In this document: positions 35,511 to 48,149 of the stretch, one piece after another
How positions within the stretch are numbered: the first letter of the stretch is position 1
Layout: every line of letters starts with the position of its first letter
NCBI RefSeq assembly: GCF_000220395.1
Contig: NW_004086074.1
Span: forward strand, 60,679 to 124,678
DNA: 64,000 nucleotides
DNA from: Ichthyophthirius multifiliis
Lineage: Eukaryota > Ciliophora > Oligohymenophorea > Hymenostomatida
Reading direction: 5' to 3'
Notes under the pieces: generated by a model
What the model was told of the DNA's origin: nothing
The model's input: the letters and a program-made list of their open reading frames with translations, nothing else
The model's database searches: none
Program-made: the position numbers and the translations under genes

Positions 35511-37259
35511 TCAAACAAAATCACTATCTAATTTTATAGGTGATATTTTTTCACCGCAAATAAGTTTTCTTATTTTTTCTTCATATTATTTATTATTTAA
35601 ATTTTCTTCTTATTAATTTGAAACTAAGCAAGCTCCTCTTCTTTTACTTGATTAAATTCTTTAAATAATTTTAAACCAAAAAAAATTATTAAAAAAAAAT
35701 AAAAATAATATATATATATATATATATTTACTTTTATTTTAATTCCTTTTCACTTAAATATTCGCTTTAATCTGAATAAGAAGATTCTATTTCTGAATGG
35801 GATTTTATAGTTTATTATGCTTAATTTGGTTTATTAGTATTTTGAATATTTATATTAGAGCTTTTATTATCATTTATATCTTATTGTTTATAATTATTTG
35901 CATTATTTTCATTATTTACAATAATTTTTTAGGCTAAATTATTTTTAGTATTTAATATATTTTGATTTATTTTTTATTTTTAAATATTTATATTATTTTA
36001 AGTTTCTTTCTCTATTTTTTATTAAAAACTGTATAAATTTTTTATTAATTTTAACATTTCTGAATACTATTTTTCAGCATTGACTTGAATTTCTTTTAAA
36101 TCATATATTTAATCAAAATCTTTATTAATTATTAAAGGTATATCATTAGATTTGAAATAATTAACTAAAGAATCTAAAAACTTAATAAAAATTAACTACC
36201 AATTTCCATTTATACCTTTTTATTCAATATTATCTATTTCAATATCTTTTAAAACATTATAGAACTCTTTACATTATTTTTTTACAAAAGAAATGTCTTA
36301 TTAATTATCCTTTTTTAAATCTAAAATACAAAAATATGTTTTTTCTATTATTTTGTTTATATTTTAGTATTTATAAGTATTAAAAAATTATTTTTTTAAA
36401 TATTTTTTTATAGAAATATCAAAATAATCAAAATTCATTTTTTATAAATATTCTTTAATCATATTAAAGCAATCTTAAACACTCAGAAACGTATATATTT
36501 CTTCATTGTTTAATTATTCGAAAGGAATAAGATGACTATTTTCTAATACTTAATAGAAATTTTAGAATAGGATATTAAAAGATTAATTAATAAGACATTT
36601 AAAATAGAAATAACTTTTCATATTTTATTAATAACCAATTAATTTATTAGTTTAAAATAATTAAAATAAAGTACTATTTTATCGTTATTTACTAAAAGAA
36701 ATGACATTTATTATTTTTTTTAATTATTTGCTTATAGAAGTACATTTTATTTTTCCAAAAAAGTTTTTCGTTAATATATTTTTATAAATAGCTTTTTGCA
36801 AATTATCCCTAAATATCTTTTCACAAAATACTTCTTCGTTTATTATTATATTGTTAATTTATTCGAAATTGTAACATAGAATATTATAATATTCTAAAAT
36901 TTAACTTTATAATTATGTATCCTTGTTTATTTATAATATATTATTTAAATATTTTATTTGCTTCCTTATTTATCCTTCACTGTCTTAGAAAAATGTATTT
37001 TCCCATTATTCATTATTTTAACTTTATACACTTATTGTATTATTTATACTATCTATTGCTTAAATTTAATCTTTTTTTATAAATCCTACATTTATAAATA
37101 ACATTTTTAATCCATTGAAGCTTTTGTTTGAATTTTTCTATAATTATTAGATTAACTTTCTTAAATTTTAATAATAAATTTCGTTTTTTTCCTATTCTTC
37201 ATAATAGAGATAAATTATTAAATCAGTTCCACTAAATTATCTTTTTTTATTATTTATAG

Positions 37260-37339
<80 letters not shown>

Positions 37340-40300
37340 TTGTAATTTAAATTTTGTAGATTTTATGCTTAATATAATTAAAGCGTAAAATCTATTTTAA
37401 TATTTTTTATTTTTAGTTCCATTTAATACAAATCTAAATCTAAATCTAATTAATCTGTAGGTTTATAAAGATTTTATATTAAATTATCTTTCATTTTCTT
37501 TTTTTTTATAAAAGTAAATTTTTATTTTAATTTTTTTTGAATAAAAACTTTTAATAGATTATTTGAACTATCATAAACGATTATTAATTTATAATATATC
37601 TAATCATATGTATTTTATTTATTTAAAAATATAATTGAAGCTATTAATTAATACAATTAATTTTTTTTTCTTAATTTTTATTAAATTTATCATAAAATTT
37701 GAATAATTATTATGTTTATAAGATTTGCACTTCGTTTTTATCAATGTTTTTTTATTATTATTATTTTTATTATTCAAATATAATTAATGTTTCATCTTTT
37801 GATTAATTTTATTTGGAAGAAGTAATACCGTATTAAGTAACAAAGTTTTTTCTTTAAATAAAAATATTTTTTTATTTTTTTATTTTTTTTTTTACTTATA
37901 ATCATCAATTAATTTTTGCTATTTTTTAATTTGTTTTAATTATTTGACATTTTTTTTCCAATTATTAAAAGATTTCAATAAAACAAATGCTTAATAGAAT
38001 AATTTAATTTGATTTTCAGAATTTTTTTATAATGATATTATCAATTAATTAACCATTTATTGTCTATATTTAATTACCATTTATTAAAATTATTATATCA
38101 ATTATAATTTTTTATTCTCTTCTTAAACTAATTATAATTATTTTTGTTTATTTTAAAAGTTTATTCCTAGTTCTAATTTAGGCCTATTTTTTACCTAATT
38201 ATCTTTTTAAACTAAAATATCTTAAATATCATTTTATCTTATTATTTTTTCTTAATCTTAAGGTATTTTATATTTTATTATTGGTTTAATTCCCATCTCC
38301 ATATATATTAATTCATCAATAAGTTCATTTGGAAAATTATTTTTATTACTTTCTAATTATTCATTTATCTATATTTTTTTATATTTAAATTTAAAAATAA
38401 TGCATATATGTATTTTACTATATTAGTAAAGTATGCATTTTTATGTCTTTTTTCAAGTTAAATATATACACCTGGCCAATATTCTTTAGTAACATCTAGT
38501 TTTCCTTATTCATAACAATTTAAGAATTTTTCAAATTAATCTGGTTCGTTTTCTTCTAATTTCATTAATGATTTTAAAAATTCATAATCGAAATCTGTCA
38601 TATTTTTCTTATAAAATTAATCAACTATTATTTTTCGCATTTTTGTCAACATTAATAACATCACATTTGAAAATACATAATCTAATCTTTTATCTTCATT
38701 TAAAATTTAAAAAAATTTATAATAATTTAAACTCTAATAACAACTAATGACCTTTTTTTATTTTACAAAAAAAATTAAATTATAATATTTTTTAAAATTA
38801 CTTCTAATGCTAATTATACTTTTTCTGAATATAAAAGTGTGTTTCCGAATAAAAGCATTAATTTTTAAAGTCTCCATATATTTTCATTTTTATCAAAATT
38901 AATAATTAATGTATAGGCGAAATATTCTGGCATATAAGGTGAAATATAAAAAGATTTATTATTAACTAATTAATTTTTTAATTACTCAATATCGATATTT
39001 TATTTTTATTTTTAATCCTGAATATATTTCATAACTCCATTTAAAATAATTTAATAATATTTTATTAAGTGATAACATAAAGTTTGTATTTATTCTAAAT
39101 GTTTTTTTCTGAATATCCGCATTCTTTATTAGCAAAATTCTATTTATCTTATTCAGTTAACTCTTAATCTAATTAATATTAATGCCTCCATCTATTAATA
39201 ACTATTAAATAAATTTTCAATAATAATTCAATAGTAGAAATCATTTCACTTCTACACATATCTATATATGTTTGAAAAAAAATAATAATAATTAAAAAAA
39301 GGTTTACATAAAGAACAATATGAAGTTAAAGGCTCAATATCTTTATAAATAGCCCTAAGTCTATCAGATAAATATAGAATCATTTAATTTTATTAATCTT
39401 TATTTTTAGAAAAGGCTTTTTCTTTTTCATAATTAAAAACATAATTAATTACATGATTTACACATTTTAATAATGCATAAGGAGACCTTAATTCTTTTAA
39501 TTCGACTTTTTTATTTGCATCACTTCTTTTATATTTTTTAAAAGTTAAGCTTTTATTATATTTATTATTTTTATCTTTCTCAAAAAATGCGAAATTTCGG
39601 AATTTATCTTTTATTTCTTGTTCCATGTTATTCCTAAATTCTTCTTCTGTTATCATATCTTAGCACATTTATTCCACTATACTACGTTAATTTTATAATT
39701 CTATATATTATTATTAAGAAAGCAATTCTATATTTTCTTAATTGCCTTCTTTTAGTTAAAAAATTTATTCTATATAATCTTTATTTCCATTTATTTATTA
39801 AATTTCTTCTCCTTCCCCTTCCTATTCAACTTCAACATCTTCTTATTCGTTTTCTTCTTCTTCATCTTCATCTTCATCTTCATCTTCATCTTCTTCTTCT
39901 TCTTGTTATTAATAATTATCATAATCATCATCATATTCATCATCATCATCATTGTCATCATTATCATCATCATCATCTTCTTCGTATTCTTCATTATCTA
40001 AGTCATCATCTTATTGTTATTCTTCTTCTTCGTCAAAATAATTTTATTGCTTTTTGTGTTATTTTTGTTAATATTATTAAGCCATTCTCTATTAATCTAT
40101 TTATGGTAATTAAGCTGCTTAAGTTCTTAATTAATTTAGATTTATTACTCTCCCATTCCAAGCGGCTGATTATGATTTATATGCTTACGGAACATTAATT
40201 TATTTTTAAAAGTTTTATTGTACTTAAAATTTTTATGTTTAATTGTTTCTTTAATTTGGTAAATATCTATTTTTATTTATATTTTAGATATATTGCTAAA

Positions 40301-40549
40301 TTGCATCATTTTAATTGTTTTTTTTCTATTGTAAACTTTTATATGGAAGTCTTTTAGAATAATTTCTAGTAAATAAATGTATTTTATTAAAAAAAATATA
40401 TATATTTGAAATAAGATTTTATAATTTAGATTATTTATAATTTTAATTTTAAATAAAATAGATATATAGTTGTTTTTCATAAAATAATACTTTTAAAAAT
40501 ATTGATCTTCATTATTTTAAAATCTTTGTTAATTTTTTTCCAAGAACAT
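35511..40549 (-). CDS. SAC3/GANP-domain protein (TREX-2 or LENG8-like mRNA export scaffold)
   Basis: SAC3/GANP proteins scaffold TREX-2, linking transcription to mRNA export at nuclear pores. The Gln/Asn-rich N-terminus (start MFLEKNQQRFQNNEDQYFQK, intron about 40352-40478) is followed by QSAAWNGRVINLNQLR and a long Asp/Glu tract (about 39830-40040). The SAC3 domain then begins: VEQMCQDMITEEEFRNNMEQ, NFAFFEKDKNNKYNKS, FKKYKRSDANKKVELKELRS, PYALLKCVNHVINYVFNYEK, LYLSDRLRAIYKDIEPLTSY and MCRSEMISTIELLLKIYLIV. This mirrors the family's xCxDMCPExE...KxYxRSAA...LRxxxxLxxTxxYL...DRxRAIRxD order. Past the domain are FSNVMLLMLTKMRKIIVDQF and a long helical tail ending KRRGACLVSNQQEENL, then TGA at 35511-35513. 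About 1,500 codons with many introns. Whether it is the TREX-2 subunit or a LENG8-type paralogue cannot be decided by eye. Confidence 0.85.
37259..37339. repeat. (TA)n microsatellite forming most of an intron
   Basis: About 80 nt of uninterrupted TA dinucleotides. On the minus strand the exon of the SAC3-type gene ends just before GTATATATA..., so the donor GT is the edge of the repeat. The acceptor AG lies about 20 nt past its far end (near 37240). The intron is therefore almost wholly microsatellite. Confidence 0.85.
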
Positions 40550-41109
40550 TATTGTAAGGTTCTAATTTGCAAATATTCCTTATTTATATATTAATATATT
40601 TAAAAAGACAAAAAAGAATACTTTTTTAATAATTTATTTTAATAATAAAAATATATTAATAATATAAAATAAAATATTTAATAAAAAATAAAAAGAATAT
40701 AAATAGACATATATTAATTTGTATATTATTTAAATAATTAGAAAAAATATATTTGTATATATATTTATATATATATTAATATATTTATATATATAAATAT
40801 ATACCTATTTATATTTTTTTTCCTTTTTAAAATTTCTAATAATTAAGTTTTTTTTACTTTCTATTAATTTTTTTTATTGTTTATATATTTTTTTTTTAAT
40901 AAAGAATTTTAATTTTTAATATAATAATTAAATTTTATATATTAATATTCGAAATATTCATCTATTTCTCAAATACTATTTATTTTTATTAATTTAATTT
41001 TTTTTTTTAATTTATATTTATATTTTTAATTATTTTTAATTTTATATTTAATTAATATATAAAAATATATATACTTTATCAAAAATAATATAGTTATAAA
41101 AATATATAA
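40550..41109. other. Divergent promoter-bearing spacer
   Basis: A/T-rich sequence between the SAC3-type gene (-) and the RAP-domain gene (+). No specific element is recognisable. Confidence 0.55.
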
Positions 41110-44100
41110 ATGATTAAAATATTTCATTTTCATAAAAAATCTTTATTATATAATTTTAAATTTAACTTATATTTATTTTGTACTAATTTTTCATCATAAA
41201 GTGTCTAAATTGATGACATCTAATAATATTTAGTAGAAAACAATCAATAAATTTTGGAATAATTAAGAAATTCATTTTCAGTTTCTGATGTATTAGAAGT
41301 TTTTTAACGAAATAGAAATTAAATAAATCATGAAAACATATATTTTATAATGAAAGAATTATAGCCAAAGATATATATAACTTATGATGATTAGAATAAA
41401 ATATAAATGTAATAATTATCTTAATTTCTTAATTTTGTTGACACATAAATAGATTAAATGTAGATATATACATTAGCATAAACATTAACTTTATATAGAA
41501 AAATAATCACAAATGGTTAATATATAAATAAATAAATATTTTTATATTAATATATGTTTTTTAAATAAAGGTTTTGATAATTTAAAATCAATAAATGATA
41601 AAGCTTTAAAAATAAATAAAAAATTATACTAAATGTTAGAACCAGAAAATACAAATGCAAAATTAATATGTGAAATATTTCTAGATTGTACTACTATAGG
41701 CTTAAAAGCTGATAAATGGTTTTATATTTTAGTATAACATTTATAAAATGAAGATTAGCAGAGCTATTTTACTCATTAGACTATTTTTAATATTTTAAAA
41801 GGTTGTTCCCATAATTATAATTATGAAAAGCATGCAGATTTCATATATAAGCTTTTAGATAAATTATAAACTTAATATACTTGTTATGATTTTAGTAGAA
41901 TATGTATATTGTTTAATAAAATTTCTTATTTTTAACTTCATTTTCATACAAAGCATATGAGCTTTCATATTGTTTTAGGTGAAATAAAAAAATATATAGA
42001 AGATAATTTAGATTAAAACATCAGTATTAATAATGCTAATAATATTATTGCTGCATATATATAGTATTTTTTTTACTTTTAATTTATATAAGGAATATAT
42101 ATTTTTTTTTAAAAATAAGTGTTCCTTTTAGTTTCGATAATAAATTATTATATAAATGTGCATAATATATGTATGAATAAATTTAAAAAAATCACTTATC
42201 TGTGAGATAAATTGTTAAGTTTTTAAGAATTGTAAATGACTAAAAATAAGAATAAATTAAAATGAGAAAAGTTTAATATTAACTAATTTTTTAAAAGTTA
42301 TAAAAAAAAAAGTTTAATTTTCTTTTTTAATTTACAAAAAAAAAAAGTTTAAAAAAGAGAGTACAAAGCTCTAAATTAAATGCTGTTAATATTTTTTAAA
42401 TTTTAGATGCAGTTTCAGGTACAAATTAAACTTTTATTGATAATTAGTTGCTTTAATAAATTGAATATTAGGCATTAACAATTCCTTAAGATTAATGGAC
42501 TGAAGGACTATTTTTGAATTTCTTATAAAGCTTTTGTAAAATAAATTATGATATATCTAAACTAAAAGAATTGTTTTTTAAAATCTTCAAGAATTATTTT
42601 GATTAATTAACTATAGAAAAGACTTTGAAATTTATATATATACTAGAATACTAAATTAATCAGAATAGCAAATTATAAAAAGATTTTAATTAAGAATTAA
42701 TAAGATAAAAATAAAGATTTTAAAATTATATATAATAAATAGATATTCAAAAATTAAGTGAATTAACTAATTTTTATGGTATTATTTTTTTTTTTTACTT
42801 TTTTTTTTTTATTTAAATAAAAAAAGCTAATAATTTTAAAATAAGAATTGATATAAATAGTTAATTTTAAACTCTATTTTAATGTTAAAACTTATTAATA
42901 GAAAAAATAAAAGAAAATTTTGATAATTTCAACTTAAAAGATAAAATAGAAATAGTCTTTAATGTTTTTTAATTTAAAGATTATTCGTCATATAATTGGA
43001 AAGAATTTTCTTAAAAAGTTTACTTTAAATAAACCAAAAAATTATAAAATACTTTAATAAGAGCTTATTTATATTAACAAGAAAAATAATATTGTAAATT
43101 AGAATTTTTATTGAATTCTTTTATTGATTCAAATGAGTTATTGTACGAAAACTTGTTTTTGAAATTTAAATGTATCATTTTATCACCAAATTCATCTCTT
43201 AAAAATAAAAAAGGAACATATTTAAATCAAATTAAATATTTTATTGACAAATTAGACGTTAAATAAATAAATTTCAAAGAATAAAATATTGATGTTAGTC
43301 TTATTATTAAATTAGATAGAGATTTTAAAAATTTAAACTTTTAAACTAATTTTTGTGAAAAAGCAATACTTGAATATGTTGAATAAATAAAAGACTAAAA
43401 TACAGTATTATTTAAAAAAAAATAAAAAAAATTAAAAATAAAAAAAAAAGTAATTAGATGTAAATAGAATTTGCTAAATTGGAGAATGGATAAGTTTAAA
43501 CTTAAATACAGTAAATAGTTTTATTTTAAAAAAGAGAGATAGCATATTAATATATTTATATAATTAATTAAAACCGTAATTTAGTTAAATAAGCATATAA
43601 GATGAACATTTTTTGAAATATTCGAGTTAGCTTCTATTAATATAGAATGCAATAAGAAATAAAGACATATAATTATTTGATGAATAATATTTTTAATAAG
43701 TATTTTAAAACTGTTTAAATAAATTAATTAATATTAAAGATTATTAATTATTAAATCCTGTAGGTTTAATTCGTTATATATTCCAAATAGGAATTTTCGA
43801 AATAGAAGATATAGTGAAAATAAACTAAGATAATTAATAAATATTGATATAAATACTCGAAAATTAAATTAATAAAATTAATATTTAGGCTTCAACTGTT
43901 CATTTATAATAATTAAAAAGCTTAAAAAAAACAAGCCTTATTTATTCAATAATATAAGCAAAAGAAACTTAATAATAAAAAAATATATGGATTTAATATA
44001 TTTATTGTATAAATAATCAAAAGGACATAAAAATTCAGATATGCTATGTGAATTATTCTCATATTTTGGGTATTTTATTGAGTTTTATAATAAAGAAGAA

Positions 44101-44999
44101 CTTTTATTTAGTTTACAAAAGGATATTAAAGAATTAACTACTAAATTAAATGCTACACATATCCAAAATATAATGCTAACTATTGGGTAAAACAAACTTT
44201 ATAATAAGTAATTTTTGGATTAATTAACTAATCATATATAGAAATATTATCCTTTTTATAAAACTTGTTATGTGGATATTTGTTGTACTTTTTTATAAGT
44301 TGGATATTTAGGAAATAAAGAATTTTTATATTAAATTATTCGAAATTTTTATGAACAAATGCCTGTTATGGAAATGTAATTAGCTTGGTGTGTTATTATT
44401 ATGGATTTTGAAAATAAAGATTTTGATTTTTTTAGGCATTTATATAAATAAAGCTTTTAGAAAATAATTGAATTGTAAAATTTAAAAAAAGGATTCTTTA
44501 TTCGAATGATTAAAAATTTATTTTCTTATGGACTACTTAATTTTAATTAAAAAGAAAAAAACTTTTAGGGGATAATCTAAATGATGCCAATTTATAAATT
44601 AACAAAATTTAAAATTTTATTTATTAATAAAAATAATTAAAATACCCAAAAAGAGAAAAACTTTTTAATATTTTTAAAAATAATAATGTTTAGTTTGCTT
44701 AAAATTATTTTATTAAAGAATATTTCCTTGAATGCGATTTCTTCTTTCAAAATGAAAAAATTATTGTTATTGTTAATGATAGCTTTTATCTTAATTATGA
44801 TAATTAAAGTTTATCTGGATATGCTATTATAAGAAATAAACTTTTCGATTTGCTTATTAAATAAGAATAATTTAAAGATTTTAAGGTTATTTGTATAGAT
44901 GGGTATTATTTCAATAATATTAATGATTAATAATAATAATTAGATTATCTAAAATAAATGGGACTGATATTTTTATAGAATAAATAAGCAATTTAATGA
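41110..44999 (+). CDS. RAP-domain protein, probable mitochondrial RNA-processing factor
   Basis: RAP-domain proteins (FASTK family and relatives in alveolates) act in organellar RNA metabolism. The N-terminus MIKIFHFHKKSLLYNFKFN is basic, aromatic and free of acidic residues, as expected for a mitochondrial presequence. About 1,100 residues of helical-repeat-like sequence follow, for example NSFSVSDVLEVFQRNRNQIN, FLDCTTIGLKADKWFYILVQ, FYILVQHLQNEDQQSYFTHQ, ADFIYKLLDKLQTQYTCYDF, QWTEGLFLNFLQSFCKINYD and YNWKEFSQKVYF. The C-terminus has the RAP-like order: KIIVIVNDSFYLNYDN, SGYAIIRNKLFDLLIKQEQF, DFKVICIDGYYFNNIND and LDYLKQMGL. TGA is at 44997-44999. Several short introns interrupt it (for example around 41513-41574). 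RAP assignment is by motif shape, not by alignment. Confidence 0.78.
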
Positions 45000-45615
45000 T
45001 ATAAAATTTTTAAAAAGATATATTATTTTTTTTTTAGTTACTTATATGATGAAAATAATTCTTTTTAAAAATCAAATTATTTAATAGAATTTTATTATAA
45101 AATATTTTTCTTAACAATAAATTATATGTTGTTTTAAATAATATGAACTTATTTAAAATAATTTTAATAAATAGTCAATATTTTATTTTTAAAAAAAATT
45201 AAAATCATTAAAAAAAATATATTGTTTACTATACTTTAAAATATATATTAGATAAAATATATTTTTAATTTTATTAATATATTTTTATTATTATTATTTT
45301 TTAATTATATATGCAATTTATTTTCTATAAATATTTTATCAGATTCTATTTTTTATTTATTTAAAAAATAAATAAATATTTTTTATATACATTATAAGCT
45401 TTTGATGATTTATTTTAATTATTATATCTATAAATATAAAAATATTATTATTATTTTAATATTTCATTTTTAATTTATAATAGTTACTTTTTAATTCTCT
45501 AATTTATTTGAAATATAAAAAAATTGATTTTTAAAAACAATATATATTAGTAAATAAAAAATAATTAAATTATACTAAAAAAAAAAAAAAAAAAAAAAAA
45601 GGAAAAAAAAAAAAA
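45000..45615. other. A/T spacer with a long poly-A block
   Basis: Ends in a run of about 24 A, then GG, then about 13 A (45578-45615). The first exon(s) of the downstream cyclic-nucleotide-binding gene may lie here, but none can be supported. Confidence 0.55.
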
Positions 45616-48013
45616 GTTTCAAAGTAATTTTATTTTCTTAAATATAACTTTTGTTAAAAAAAATCAAAGTCTTAAATCTTAAAAATATAACCTGAAATTG
45701 AAAAAACACTTGAATTTTTAAAATAAATAAAAGTTTTAAAAATTCAATTAATAAAATATATTATCTTAGCTTGTAAGTTCTATAAAGTTGAAATTTTATG
45801 CAAAAGATTAAGTTATATTAAATTAAAGTTATTATTATATAAAATATAATAATTATTAAATATAAATTATCTTCTTTTTTTTTTTTTTCTTAAAAATAGA
45901 TTTCAATACTCATAATATTTATATTTTATTTAAAGGATAAGTCTGTTGTTTTTTAAGAGAAATTCATTAGGTAAAAATATTAAAAGAAGGTGACACTTTT
46001 GGGGAATTAGCTGCAACATTTAATAAGGCTTGCAATATTAGCTATGTAGCATAAACTAATTGTTAAATATATTTTATTTAAAAGCAAGATATACCCTCTT
46101 TACTTAAATAATTAGAAAAAGAAAATAATTTAAAATAAAATAATAAGGCTTTTTATAATTCTTCTATATTTAATGATTGGGATTAAGGATCTCTTAGTTT
46201 TTTATATTATTTAAGTGAAGTTTAAAATTATGCAGTTAACCAATATGTTTATTAATAAAAGCAATAAGTGGATGGAATCTATTTAGTTTTATAAGGAAGT
46301 TTTACTGTAAATAGAATACTTTTTTAAAAATTTATTTTTTTTATATAAAAAAAGTAATCTTTTTAATAATAATAAACAAATCTATAAAATACAGACTAAG
46401 AAGTAGAAAATTATGAAGGTCTAATTTTTTAAAAACAATTAAAATAAATGATATCAAAAGTAGAAGAAAAAAAAAAAAAAAAAAAAAAATATTTTTGATT
46501 TTAGGTAAGTTAATTTACAATAGGTTAGATTTTTGGAGAATAGGAAGTTTTAGAAAATATTAATAGAAAGTTTAATGTATTTTCAGAAACTAATGATGGG
46601 AAACTATTATTTATAAAAAAATCTGTTTTTATAAATTTTGTATTCGAAAATCCATTGAGTAAAGAAATTATAAACGGAAAATTATAAAAAAGGGATTACT
46701 TTTAAGGAAAATAAATTAAAAATATTAAAAAAAATTTCGAAGATTTTAATCAATATATATTTGGGTCAAACACAAATAAATCTTATAATAAATATAATAC
46801 AAACTAGTAATAAGAATAATTTAATTAAATAGATACAGATATAAGTAAAACAATAATAAAATAAAATTTCAAAAAAGAAGATTAGATAAAAGATTTATAA
46901 GAAAAAGCAAAATTAGAAGATAATTATTTTACAGAAAAGAAAAAACAAGAAAATTAAAGACTTAATTCTTTCTCATCTAATAGCAAGTAAAATAAAGGAA
47001 ATTGCAAAAACGAATTATTTTAGCTTATTATTTCTAAAAATACTAGAAAAAATAATAAACATAAATTAAAATTGAATATGTTATAATGTAGTAAATAAGA
47101 AAAGTAACCTAAGGTTGATGTATAAAATAATTAAGATGAATATTTAAATCAAAGAAAGCTATATCATCAAAACTTTATGAAATTAACGAAAGAATAAAGT
47201 TTAAATTAAACTGAAGATTAATATGTTTATAAGAATTTATTAAATTTAAATATGTCTTAGGCAAGTATTTTGTAAAAGCAAATATAAAATAATAAAAATT
47301 AGAATATAAAAAATAAATAATTATTAATGAATTCGTATTATTTAACAAATAAAAATGATATAAAAATATTTAAAATACATGATAGTGAGGATAATTTTTT
47401 TTAAAAAAACAATAAATAATTTTCTACTGAAAATACGGAAGAAAAAACAATACAAAATTAATCTTTTGACCTATATTAAAATCTAAATAATTAATTAAAA
47501 AAAGTAATGAAAACTTATAAAAATATAGTGAGTGCCAACTAGCTAAATTTATAATAAGAACTTAAAGATAAATCAATAAATAAATAAGGATTTAATTTTT
47601 AAAAGACATATTTTTAGAAAAATGAAGAGAATAATTGCCATAAAAAATTAAATATGGTCATTTAGAAATAATATTTTTTTTCTAAATTATAAGAATAGAA
47701 AAATAATAGTGAGAATATTATTATTGATAATGATTAAAAAGCAATTCCTAAATATAACAATTTCATTTAATTAAATTTAAATTCAAGATTTTAAAAAAGT
47801 AAAGAAAATAAAAATCATTAACCTTTTTCAGTTTCAGCTATTAAAAATAATAGAAAAATGCAAGTTTTAGCATATAATTTTATTAAACCTTAGTAAATAA
47901 ACTCTTAGTTTTAATCAACTAAAAAAGATGAATCTTATACAGAAAAAAACTAAAAAAATAAAGGAGTTGAAAAAAACAGTATTTTTTATAATCATAATTT
48001 GCATGAATAATGA
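45616..48013 (+). CDS. Protein with two cyclic-nucleotide-binding domains, 5' end not resolved
   Basis: CNB domains bind cAMP or cGMP. Domain 1: PEIEKTLEFLKQIKVLKI and YIILACKFYKVEI, then NTHNIYILFKGQVCCFLREI, VKILKEGDTFGELAATFNKA and NISYVAQTNCQIYFIQKQD. Domain 2: NDWDQGSLSFLYYLSEVQN, VDGIYLVLQGSFT, a linker, then VSQFTIGQIFGEQEVLENIN and RKFNVFSETNDGKLLFIKKS. The ~400-residue tail is Asn/Gln/Lys-rich and disordered, ending at TGA 48011-48013. Domain 1 lacks the usual PRAA arginine of the phosphate-binding cassette; domain 2 keeps an NRK arginine. An intron at about 46453-46505 is mostly poly-A. In domain 1 the frame shifts by one base at the T4 run 45794-45797, so an indel error or recent damage is likely. 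No kinase domain is present. Confidence 0.8.
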
Positions 48014-48118
48014 ATTCTTACTATTATAAGTATTTTTTTAATTTATATTTAAAAAGTAATATACAAAATATTATTAAATATAATTTATTTTTATAATAAT
48101 GATTTATATATTTTACTA

Positions 48119-48143
<25 letters not shown>

Positions 48144-48149
<6 letters not shown>

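Noticed and set aside
39791-39994. Met/Lys-rich minus-strand frame
   Set aside because: It is another frame of the Asp/Glu tract in the SAC3-type gene; the acidic frame continues into the conserved domain.
45578-45615. Long poly-A as the tail of a retroposed gene or SINE
   Set aside because: No duplicated target site or processed-gene body is adjacent; similar poly-A/T runs fill other introns and spacers here.
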